From Cyanodermella asteris (taxonomy: Eukaryota; Ascomycota; Lecanoromycetes; Ostropales; Stictidaceae), in assembly GCA_900618795.1 (NCBI GenBank), contig UYJD01000001.1, forward strand, positions 148,310-212,309: a DNA stretch of 64,000 nucleotides. Reading direction: 5' to 3'. Below, piece by piece: positions 54,843 to 64,000 of the stretch. Each line of letters starts with the position of its first letter. Positions within the stretch are counted from its first letter, which is position 1. A program made the translations under genes and the position numbers. A model generated the notes under the pieces. It ran no database searches and was not told the origin of the DNA. It was given only the letters and a program-made list of their open reading frames with translations.

Positions 54843-55641
54843 CTGGTGATGAAATGAACAATGTATGGTAAAGTAAACAAAATTGAAAAGAGCCGTTCCA
54901 CACTACTCCGCAAGACCCGAAATAAAAGATACCGCCCTCGAAATCCGTGAAGACCGTTCCGTCAAGCTCAAATGCTCGTGACAAGTCCGTTCGTTTGCTG
55001 ACGATTGTGCAATCCAGATGTTGCGAAGTCAGGATGCAGGTGTAAAATCGAATACCTCAAGCAATCCCTGCCTGACAACCTAGGTTGTTGAGGTTGACAG
55101 TACCCAGACAAGTGCCCAGACTAGTGACTTCAGTGGTTTCTAGGCCGATATCTAGGCAAGTACCCGGGTAGTATCAGAACCAGGCTCCAGGCAAGCATCT
55201 CGGCAGGCGTCTTGGTAAGTATCCAAGTCTCCGACCTCTGCCTCGACCGCTGGGGGGTGTGTCTTCTCAAGGTCCTCACGAGACCAGCGGCCGAGGTACC
55301 GTCAGAACGACCTGCGACACGACTCCGGGGCATACGCCTCGGGCAACTCAACGCAATTACTGAGAGATTGCCCGCCACCTCGTTCGGTCGCCTGAGTTGA
55401 TCTGGCTTGCACTCAATGATCGATACCCAGCATGACTCAAGCCCGGTCCCATGACTTGGGCTGAGTCAAGCTGGCCAAGGGGACACGGAGATGTCATCGG
55501 GGTTGTTTGCACATCTTCGTCGTGTCTAGCACCTGATCGTTATCGATGACCGCCGCCTTGGTGGTCCGAGATGCCGATTTCGTCGTTCCGTTCGGCGCTC
55601 ATGGATCTCTCGAATTCTGATGTTTCCTCATCTGTTGTGCT
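54843..55641. other. convergent intergenic region with 12-bp satellite
   Basis: 3' flanks of the CCCH/Smr gene and the NLR gene. Apart from the array at 55100-55230, no gene is supported. Confidence 0.55.
55100..55230 (-). repeat. degenerate 12-bp tandem array, locus 4
   Basis: Eleven units, ten of 12 bp and one of 11: gtacccagacaa, gtgcccagacta, gtgacttcagtg, gtttctaggccg, atatctaggcaa, gtacccgggtag, tatcagaaccag, gctccaggcaa, gcatctcggcag, gcgtcttggtaa and gtatccaagtct. Orientation as in locus 2. Confidence 0.82.
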
Positions 55642-58600
55642 CTAATCAGATTCGCCACCTGCTCCCTGTTCGTCCAACAAGCGCCGTGCGGTGGCGAGTT
55701 CAGACTCAGCGTATATCCGCTGCTTGTTTGTCTCTGGCAATTTTCTCTTTAAAAGCGTAACTATGTGCTGGAGTAGCTTCATCCCCTCCGCCGCCCTCCC
55801 AGCGCAAACATAAGCAGCTCCAAGGAGCTGTTGTGAAGCAAGCCGGCTAGGATGCTCGTCCGCGAGGGTCCTCGACCGAATATCAACGACGCGCTCTAGA
55901 ATCTCGATAGCCTCGTCGGTTCGTCCGCTAACGAGATACGCTTGCGCAAGCTCGCGCTGCGATGAAAGTAACCCTTGATCTCTTTCGTCTGAGACTTCCA
56001 TGCGTACCTTAGTGATCTCTTCGAGCAGCGTTATGGAATAAGCAGTCTGACCATAGCGGAGGCAAGCTCGAGCAAGCGATTGGGAGGCAATCAGGTAGCT
56101 CCCATGATTGTTGCCGTAGATGCTTAACGTGCTTTGCCGTGCCTTTTCAAGGATCGGTATCGCTTCCGCATGTTTTTCCATACGGTGATAGGTATCTCCA
56201 AGCAAAATTTGGAAGCACCAGAGTTTGTGAGGATCAGTGATTGATGAGCATAAGGGCTGCGCTATAGTAAGGGCCTTCTGGTACTGTGCATGGTTGATGT
56301 AAGACAGGCCCAAGCAATGGCTCAATTCGAGCTTGTCTTTTTCGCTCGCATTTATGGTCGAATATCCGGTTTGAGCTTTTTCGAGCCACTCAACAGCTTG
56401 CTGGTCTCTTCGAACTTTTACGAAGCTTTGACCGATTTTGAAACATAGATACCATCTGCCGGGCAAAGCATGTTCGTCTGAGTGGCTGAACAGAGCCACA
56501 GCATGCGGATGGTACTGACGATGAAGGTCGTCGCTTTCTTCGTATTCGAGTGTGCCGACCATATACGCCACTGCATTCTGGATTGAACACTGCCAGTTGG
56601 GTATCCTGCGGACCCAATACGACAGTGCCAAGTGTACGAGAGGATGCATATCATAGATCTGTTGAGACGGTCTCCTGGAGAGGAAGGCATATCCCACCAA
56701 AACTCCGGTCGAGGACAGCTTTGTTTCTGTCTCATCATCGCCTGGTAGCATTTTGGAGGGAATGGCACGGGCTTCGATGAGTGAGATGAATTGTAGTAGC
56801 TGCGAGGCACCCGGATGTTCTTTTTGTATTCGTTCGAAAGAAATGATCCACGTCGTGGCAATTGCTTTATGGTCACCGGAGGCTTCGTCGTAGACACCTT
56901 GTTCGAGTAGCGCATGCGCTTCGTTGTCCGTTCGACTCAGAAGCTCCATGTATGTCAATAGTGAGCAGCCGGTCGAGTTCAAGTAGGCAGCCGCCTGAGT
57001 GATAGCCAGCGGATGCGATTCTAGCTTGTCAGTCAGCTCTTCGATTTCATCCTCGGCGGCGCCCCTGGCATCGTCCGCCGGAAACCACAGTCTGGTCAAG
57101 AGCTTCACTGCATCTTTTTGGGACATCTCGGCTAAACGGCGAATGTTGCGGTTTGCGAGGTCTTGCCCGATGCTTGGATACCGGGTCGTGTATAGTGTTC
57201 GTCCCAGATCAGAATGTGGGAAGTGATCCTTAAGACCTTCTCGTCCTTCGTGTCTGAAGAGAACGTCGGAATCGTCCCCGTTGTCCAGGACCAAGAGCCA
57301 TCGGCCCGTGCCTTCTGAGCTAAGATAACGCTTCATCGTTACCTTAGGGTCTTCCTTCTCTGATACTGGCTTGATCCCGATCTCAGTACAAAGTCGGAGA
57401 CAGTCGCTATCGAAACGTTCAGCGCTTGCGATTGAGAGCCAGAACACAGAGCAGTCCTTCATTTCGTCCTTGACCAGGTGGGCAAATCTGAGAGCAAGCT
57501 GAGTTTTGCCAATGCCACCAAGGCCTACCAGTGCAACCGAATGCCTTGGATGCTCTCCGAAAAGTGATTCCTTGATGTTAGCGAGCTCGTCGTCCCTTCC
57601 AATAAAGTTGTCGTTCCGTCCGAATGGAATGACACACTTGCGCACTGGGGAAGCGTCGTCGGCGCTAGCTGCACACGGAGTACTAAGCCAAAGAACGAGC
57701 TTGCATTATGAGCTACATACCCGTGTTCATTATATTCTCTGCGGACCATCTTGCTTCTATCGTTCTTGCTGCATCTTTGATCATCAGTCGCGTTTCCTGC
57801 ATGATAGTTCGATACGCTTCGTTCTCCCTCGTTGCGAACTTGACCATGTTCACGTTGTCAGCATTTATTCCGACAGCGGCGGCGTCGTTATCGCCAGGGA
57901 CGAAGGCAGACCAGCGGGGGACTACCTGGTTTTCGTCAGCTCTCAATCGTCTCGCGTCTGATCATATACGACCCTACCAAAAGTTCTCCGACCGGGAGCT
58001 TCAGTGCATATGTCTCATACATGAACTTGGTGACATAATCGGACCGTATCTGTTGACAATCATCGGCCTGCTTCTGCAGCACTCGAGAATGCTTTTCCAA
58101 GTCGTCCAGTAGCACCTTGTTGGTCGGCACAAGCGCCGAGGCGATGTTTAGAACAAGCTTGCCTAGCGAAACGCCCTCTCCGCCTTGGTGCGGCGTGCCA
58201 ATGAAGAAAATTCCGTATGTCGATAGGTGGAACGCGCGGCTATATGTATTCGCTCCCGCATTCTGTCGGACTGATCGTGAATATAGCAAGGCCTTTTCGA
58301 ACACTCAGTCAGTAGTCCCGTATTTATGCACGCAGTCGTACCGCTTTGAGAATAATACCACCCAGGCTGTGAGTGATGAAGATTATCGGTCGTCTCTCGG
58401 TCTCATAAAGTTAGTTTTTCGTTGCGGTTATTGATTCCGATCTGGACTCACATCCGTGTATCGCCTCTCAGTTGTTAATTTGACCACCAGATCTGTACCC
58501 ATATGCTCAATGAATTGCTGGTTTCGAGGACCCTTTCCATGAGTATTTGCATCGTAGCCCCATGCGTAGACACGAGCATTCGGAACATCTTGGGCAAGGA

Positions 58601-58923
58601 AACTACCGAGCCAATTGACTGGGCCCTGGTCGGTTGCAGCAGTCCATGTCTTGTCCCGATGGCCGTCCAGACCGTGGATTGCAACAATGTCGACATCTGG
58701 ATTCTCGCCTTCGCTGATGATCTTCAACCCATACGGACTCTCTGTCTCTGTAGCTGGGACCTCGGATGGAGGAGATACGGCTGTGCTACTCGAAGTGTCC
58801 CTCGAGGCTGCATTCCGAATCTTTCTCAGGAATTGACTCCTTTATACTCACGATGGGCTTGATGTCAATTAGACTAGCGGGAGGCAATTGTTGGCAGAGG
58901 AGGGGTATCGAAGCTCGATTCAT
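55642..58923 (-). CDS. fungal NLR: SesB-like hydrolase, NB-ARC, TPR
   Basis: STAND-type NTPase of about 995 residues. Proposed exons: 58923-58852, 58760-58452, 58401-58342, 58292-57978, 57925-57721 and 57668-55642. The N-terminal alpha/beta-hydrolase (SesB-like) domain starts SPYGLKIISEGENPDVDIVA, with the nucleophile motif THSLGG rebuilt by splicing and FFIGTPHQGG after it. The NB-ARC domain has a P-loop VALVGLGGIGKTQLA, Walker B LLVLDNGD, and a terminal MHPLVH in the MHD position. Residues from about 690 onward are TPR units of about 42 residues (for example AVEWLEKAQTGY). Such proteins act in heterokaryon incompatibility or non-self recognition; activation would release hydrolase activity. 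The later four joints are firm; the first intron and start codon are a best guess. Nothing suggests it is broken. Confidence 0.85.
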
Positions 58924-59807
58924 CCTCGCATAAGGCTGGACGACACAGCCTAATGGACTAGCAGCCACGTGACTCAGCCTCTCGCATACCCACAAGGGTA
59001 TCTATAGGTAGGTACCTTTACAAACACGTATGACAAACAAGTCGAGAATACGCGCCCGATGCTTCTTGCTTGGAGATACGTCATTTTGGCGAATTAGACA
59101 TAATCTTGATACAAAGTTGGAAAACGATGTCGGTGTTTTAGAGCGACGAGTTTGCGGATGACTAGTACTGAGAACAATGCACAACAAGCCAGCGCCGAGC
59201 CCAGCTGGCATCACTATTCAGAGCTCAACACTCATGGCCGCAAGGCGTCAGCAAAACCTCGCGGCGTGGTCACGCCGGCATGCAGTTATGACACCAGCGC
59301 GCTGCGGAAACTGTCGAGAGTGGAAATCGCTAGATAATAGCAGGACACCGAAAGAGGGACATTGGGGCCCGGTTGGGCATATATGATTGGTGCTCGACTG
59401 TATTTGGCGTGCATTTGCATCGCCTTACCAGGTTGACTGGGGTGTTGCAGCAGCGAAGAGACACAAATTGCGGAGCGAAGCCCTGAAAATGCAGACAAAA
59501 CAAGGGCTGGCGGAGTTGGCCGCCGACTCGTCAGACTCTTTCAAGTCAGCTCACGCCTTCACATTCTCGCCGCTCCTCACACTCGCTGTCCTCGATCCTT
59601 TCTCCCCCGTCCTTCTCCCTCCGACCACCTACTGTCTCTCCGGCCGATAGACATCCTGGGCCTCTCCCGCGTCAAGCCAGTCCATCAGACTTAGCTACCA
59701 AAAGAACCCAAGCAAGCCCACTTGCTGACCCTGCCTGTTTCCATGGTGGGCGATATCGACACTTTGACGCCGTTCAACTTCAGGTGCTGCTGTGACTTTC
59801 ACTAGTT
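58924..59807. other. divergent promoter region NLR/eIF2A
   Basis: 884 bp between two divergent genes. CT-rich stretches near 59570-59640 suit the eIF2A promoter. No gene is supported. Confidence 0.5.
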
Positions 59808-62181
59808 ATGGCTGCCCCAACCCAGTTTGCCTGTTCGTACAGTGTCCATGTGTGGACTGCAATCGCTAAATTGAGCAGACCGCACCCTCAAGGGCATCGG
59901 CATCATCGACGCCGCTCCTGTCTACGAGCCCTTGCCAGGATTTTCCAAGTATGCTGAGCCAAATCCGGACACGCAGGGTCTCCGCTGACTCTATACAGAC
60001 CGGAAGGCAATCTTCGTTGCTGTGCCTACTCACCCGACGGTCGTTACTTTGCATATGCCTCGCCCGAAAGGTACGTCATATCTTGCGGACCCAATGCATT
60101 CAGGATTGTGCTGACATTTTCGCAGCGTCACTGTCGTCGACTCCTCTGTCGGAAGTATCGTCCTCACCCTCAATGCTGCAAATGTTTATGAGCTGGGATT
60201 TTCACCATTGGGCACATATCTCATCACGTGGCAGCGCCCCACCAAAGACGCCAATGGGGAGCCGGTAAAGAACCTGAAGGTCTGGCGCGTGGATGGCGAG
60301 AGCGACGGCGATGTATCTGATGAAGAGCGGAATGTTGTTGGCCGCTTCTTTCAGCGATCGCAGACCGGATGGAACCTGCAATACACCTCCGACGAGAAGC
60401 TCTGTGCTCGCGTGGTCACCAACGAGGTTCAGTTCTTCGAATCTCACGATCTGAAGACTGTCTGGAACAAGCTTCGCGCCGAGGGCGTCGCGGACTTTGC
60501 TCTTCCCCCGGGCAAATCGAGCTCTGTTGCGATCTTCGTGCCTGAGAAGAAGGGTCAGCCAGCGTCCGTCAAGATTTTCAACATACCGAACTTCGCTTCC
60601 CCTGTCAGCCAGAAGAACTTTTTCAAGGGTGATAAAGTACAGCTGAAGTGGAACAACGCCGGTACATCTTTGATTGTTCTTGCCCAGACCGATGTCGACA
60701 AGTCAAACCAGAGCTACTATGGCGAAACTACACTCTATCTGCTGAGTGCGGCTGGCGGCTTTGACTCCCGAATCGACCTGGATAAAGAAGGCCCCATTCA
60801 TGATGTGACCTGGTCTCCAAACTCGAAGGAATTCGGTGTGGTATATGGCTTCATGCCAGCCAAGTCTGTCATCTTCAACGCCCGTGCCAAGGAGGTTCAC
60901 TCGTTTGCTCTTGGCCCGCGAAATACCATCTTGTTCTCGCCTCAAGGTCGTTTTGTTCTTGTCGCTGGCTTTGGAAACTTGGCTGGTGATGTCGATATCT
61001 ACGACCTGGAGAAGAACTACCAAAAAGTTTCGTCCTTCCAAGCAAGCAATGCCAGTATTTGTGAATGGGCTCCAGACGGCAAACATCTTCTCACCGCCAT
61101 CACCAGCCCGCGTCTGCGTGTTGACAATGGTGTCCGAATCTGGCATATTTCTGGAACCGTGATGTACAACAACGAAATGGACGAGCTCTATCACGTCACC
61201 TGCCGACCTCAGGCTATCGATCAAACACCAATTGGAGATCCATTGACTAACATCCCAGCCCCTCACTCGTCAGCTGCCGAATACTTGGGTCGTGTCAAGA
61301 CCCCGTCCAAGCCGGTTGGTGCATACAGGCCCCCAGGCGCACGCGGTACCAGCACTCCGCTCTCCTTCATGCGTGAAGATCAAGGTGGAGCTGCATATGT
61401 TCGCGGTGCTTTCGGTGCTAGCACAGGAGCGAACGGTTTCGGAGCAAAGTCAGTTCCTGGTGCTGAACCGGCAGAAAAGACAGTTCCGGGCTCAGCGCCC
61501 GCCGACGCCGCAGGCGATGAGAATTTGTCTGTGGCCGCTTTGAAGAACAAGAAGAAGCGGGAGGCGAAGAAGGCTAAGGCTGCTGCGGAGAAGGCTGCTA
61601 CTCTGATGCCCACTGGTGAGGGCAAACGGGCAGGTAGTCGCAGCCGCAGCAAGGATGGCAAGGGTGAAGGCAGACGTGGATCTGTGGATGGGCGTGATTC
61701 TTCCAGGAACCGCAACCGCTCCAACAGTGACTATCGCCCGCTTTCTCGCGATCGCCGGGATGTGCCCCGCGAAGATCGCTCTCGTAGCCGCAACCGCAAT
61801 GACCGCGATGGCAAGCCAAAGGAGAAGAAATCTCGCGAGGGAGCTCCTGCGAATGGTCCGAAATCCCCTAAGAAGGTTGACGACAAGGCTACGAACGGTG
61901 CTGCGGCTGCGGCTCGAGAGAAGCTGCCGAAGATTGAGACAGTTGCAAGCAGGTCTAGCGCTGCCCCCGCTCCGGACTTGACAGTGACTACGCCTGGCGG
62001 TGGGACTGGCAGCCCGACTGACAAGAAGATCCGCTCACTCACGAAGAAGCTACGAGCTATTGACGAGCTTAAGATGAGAAGAGCAGCGGGCGAGAAGCTG
62101 GAGGCCACACAAGTGCAGAAGATGTCTACAGAGGAGGAAATCCGCAAGCAACTTACCGACCTAGGCTGGAACGGAGAGTAG
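59808..62181 (+). CDS. translation initiation factor eIF2A
   Basis: Monomeric initiation factor of 740 residues that binds initiator tRNA in non-canonical starts. Four exons, 59808-59832, 59879-59948, 59999-60070 and 60126-62181, with small 5' exons joined in frame to give AYRTLKGIGIIDAAPVYEPL, FSKPEGNLRCCAYSPDGRYF and YASPESVTVVD. Residues to about 420 form a WD-like beta-propeller, with CEWAPDGKHLLTAITSPRLR typical of eIF2A. After a Gly/Pro/Ala-rich linker the tail is Arg/Ser/Lys-rich and ends with the conserved KKLRAIDELK and LTDLGW. The first intron begins GTTCGT, an uncommon donor, but the fit to the family supports it. Confidence 0.93.
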
Positions 62182-62347
62182 GACAGCGATCTAGTCATAC
62201 ACTTATCGCACTTGACAAAATGATAGAGGCTTCTGACGCCGTTAGGTTGGAATACCAATGGACTGAATAGAATGCCAATGCGAAATGCCACCACCCGACA
62301 TATTGCTTCATTTGACGTACTCGTTTTGAAGGCTACATGACTGCTAG
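62182..62347. other. convergent 3' ends of eIF2A and COG5 genes
   Basis: 166 bp separate the stop codons of two convergent genes, so their 3' UTRs probably overlap. Confidence 0.5.
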
Positions 62348-63853
62348 CTATCGTCCTAAAGGCCCGACGACGCTTGCGACCATGACAGCTGCTTCTCGCT
62401 CCCAAGCGTTGTCGCCCGCTCGCCCGTCTGGGAGTCTGGCTCCTTCACATCCTCTCAACACTGCTTCTCGTAGTCGTTCTCTGATGTTGTCCCGATTCGT
62501 CCTGAGCGTCCTCGCCGGTGCCCCTTCTCTGATCAGAATATCTCCGACTTTACTGCTCATACCTGATGCCAGTGACCGCCAGAAGAACGATGGCAGCGAC
62601 GACGTATCCAAAGCGTTGAGTAAAGGCGCGAGCAAGTTCTCCTTCGTAGACTCGCCACCATCATCGTCCTCCTCGGTCGTCTTCCTCCCATCCCCGTTCG
62701 TAATTCCTTTCTTCCGACTCACCATCTCGGACGGTAGCAGTGGATGATCGGGAACCGCCGTCGATTGCAACAACACCTCCAACGCAACCACGTTCTTGCA
62801 CCGTGCCGTGATCTCCTGCAGCGCCCTCGGCAGCGTAGGCAACTGAGCAAGCGCCCGACTCAGACTCGCCGCCGAGCTCGTCAGCGATGTATGTAGATAG
62901 GTCTGCAACGCCGTGAGGAGTAGCGTCGGGGTAAATTCCCTGCTGCTTCCTGCCGCGTCCGGAACCGGTGAGAGGAGGTATAGCGTTATCAACGCCGCCG
63001 TGGCGCGTTGTCTCATCTCGCTAGTCTGAGCGTACGTGGAACCGCTTCCCGTTGGCGCCGCGTTGTGTGAGGGACTCGGACTCCTGGAGTCTTGTCGAGA
63101 GGGAATGCTCTGGCTTTGTGTGACTGTTGAGCCGGGGATGCTGGACAGGGAGAACTCCCGGATGACCTGCTGCACTCGCCCACGGACCCGCGCTTCGCTC
63201 GGCTCGACCAATTCGCGCCTCAACGTCCCCACGACCGCGATGCGTCCGAGATGCTCGCCTTCCTCGCCGGGTCCGTCGGCTGCGAATAACGCTCGTAGCG
63301 CGACCAGCGTGCCCGCCGCGCTCACCATCGCCCGAGACTCGTCTCGTCCGGGGGCGCCTCCGCCGGCCTTGGTCCCGGATGCGGGCGCAAGACTCGGTCT
63401 CATCTCAGCCAACTGCGTCTCGAGTCTTCGGCCAAGCTGCAGCGCCCTCAGCGCGCCGCGTCCGATTTTGATCGTAACCCACAGCCTCGCGGCAGCGAGA
63501 CGGACTTGTTCCGCTGCCGCATGGCGTGTGACGACCTCGGATTCCAATCGAGCATAGGAAGCTGTTAGTGCTGCGAGTGAAGATTGTAATGTCGTGAGGA
63601 TATGCGAGGACGACGATAGCTGTGATTGAGAGTGGGCTAGTAGGGGCAGAGCGGAGCCTGAGGTTAGAGTGTGGATGTGCGTGTCGACTTCCTGGAGGTC
63701 GAAGAGGGTTTTGGAGAGTGGGGTGGAGAGGTCGAGGGAGGTGTCGGAGGGGTTATTTGTGCTTTTTACGAGGCTGTTGCTGAATGTTGTCGGGGAGAAG
63801 GATGGGGAGAGGAAAGTCTCGTAGTCGATATAGGTGGTGTCTTTTTCGGCCAT
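62348..63853 (-). CDS. COG5: conserved oligomeric Golgi complex subunit 5
   Basis: Subunit of the COG tether, which sorts retrograde vesicles within the Golgi. Single exon of 501 residues. The N-terminus DTTYIDYETFLSPSFSPTTF and LSKTLFDLQEVDTHIHTL matches the Cog5 N-terminal domain, and helical bundles follow. The middle has a Gly/Ala-rich loop and a Ser/Pro-rich low-complexity insert near residue 270, with the last 100 residues again helical (SLPSFFWRSLASGMSSKVGDIL). The start is the ATG at 63853; the frame stays open for nine more codons upstream but only from a TTG. C-ending codons dominate the first quarter, and G-ending codons follow. Confidence 0.85.
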   Translation of the reverse strand: MAEKDTTYIDYETFLSPSFSPTTFSNSLVKSTNNPSDTSLDLSTPLSKTLFDLQEVDTHIHTLTSGSALPLLAHSQSQLSSSSHILTTLQSSLAALTASYARLESEVVTRHAAAEQVRLAAARLWVTIKIGRGALRALQLGRRLETQLAEMRPSLAPASGTKAGGGAPGRDESRAMVSAAGTLVALRALFAADGPGEEGEHLGRIAVVGTLRRELVEPSEARVRGRVQQVIREFSLSSIPGSTVTQSQSIPSRQDSRSPSPSHNAAPTGSGSTYAQTSEMRQRATAALITLYLLSPVPDAAGSSREFTPTLLLTALQTYLHTSLTSSAASLSRALAQLPTLPRALQEITARCKNVVALEVLLQSTAVPDHPLLPSEMVSRKKGITNGDGRKTTEEDDDGGESTKENLLAPLLNALDTSSLPSFFWRSLASGMSSKVGDILIREGAPARTLRTNRDNIRERLREAVLRGCEGARLPDGRAGDNAWEREAAVMVASVVGPLGR

Positions 63854-64000
63854 GGTGATGAGAGAGGTGGGGAAGCGCAAGGCGAAGATGTGATTATATT
63901 TGAGGCATAGATTTGGGCCGTAGCTACTTGGAACGTCTCTAATTCCTTCAAAACACTTGTGAGTTGACAGATGTCTGATGTTGAGTACATCAACGTGAGG
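63854..64000. other. right edge of the window, upstream of COG5
   Basis: 147 bp of upstream flank, no gene identified before the window ends. Confidence 0.5.

Noticed and set aside
1-64000. Retroelement, DNA transposon, viral or CRISPR sequence
   Set aside because: No reverse transcriptase, integrase, transposase or capsid-like frame and no long terminal or inverted repeats were seen. CRISPR arrays are not expected in a fungus, and the 12-bp arrays have no spacers.

Overview
The window is nuclear DNA of a filamentous ascomycete (Pezizomycotina). The evidence is short introns of 46-171 nt with GT..AG ends and CTAAC/CTGAC branch sites, a Zn2Cys6 regulator, a SesB/NB-ARC/TPR NLR, fungal-type VPS33, RFC, AMS1 and HAS1 genes, and balanced to GC-rich coding DNA. 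A dothideomycete is my best guess but is inference only. I found 23 protein genes and one tRNA. I saw no retroelement, DNA transposon or CRISPR array. Base 1 lies in a poly-C/poly-T run that looks like an assembly edge.

Layout. 0.3-3.2 kb: four-exon Zn2Cys6 regulator (-) with an almost 6-kb gene-free upstream region holding an (ATGAG)16 microsatellite and a 12-bp-unit satellite. 9.1-10.7 kb: divergent protein kinase with a coiled-coil tail (-). 12.2-13.3 kb: acidic orphan gene (+) with duplicated sequence in and ahead of its leader. 14.0-20 kb: housekeeping block of HisRS (-), VPS33 (+) and an RFC small subunit (+). 22.3-23.4 kb: GPI-anchored secreted protein (+). 24.6-28.6 kb: divergent pair of a tricarballylate-dehydrogenase-like flavoprotein (-) and an MFS anion transporter (+). 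29.3-31.6 kb: UBE2W-like E2 (+) and dynamitin (-). 32.2-36.5 kb: three F-box-like genes. 37.6-40.8 kb: CWC24 (-) and a GT34 glycosyltransferase (-). 42.8 kb: tRNA-Ser(AGA). 43.4-49.2 kb: HAS1 helicase (-) and vacuolar alpha-mannosidase (-). 50.4-54.8 kb: D-2-hydroxyacid dehydrogenase (+) and a CCCH/Smr protein (+). 55.6-58.9 kb: NLR (-). 59.8-63.9 kb: eIF2A (+) and COG5 (-).

Most genes are core eukaryotic functions: translation (HisRS, eIF2A, tRNA-Ser), ribosome assembly (HAS1), splicing (CWC24), replication clamp loading (RFC), vacuole and Golgi trafficking (VPS33, COG5, AMS1, GT34), and microtubule motor function (dynamitin). The accessory part is the flavoprotein/MFS pair, the F-box trio, the orphan gene and the NLR.

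The strongest unexplained signals are a dispersed family of degenerate tandem arrays with a 12-bp unit (consensus TTGGCTGGGTAC) at four intergenic loci, and an abrupt switch from C-ending to G-ending codons inside at least seven genes. Exon boundaries were placed by eye from splice signals, reading frame and family similarity; no search was run.
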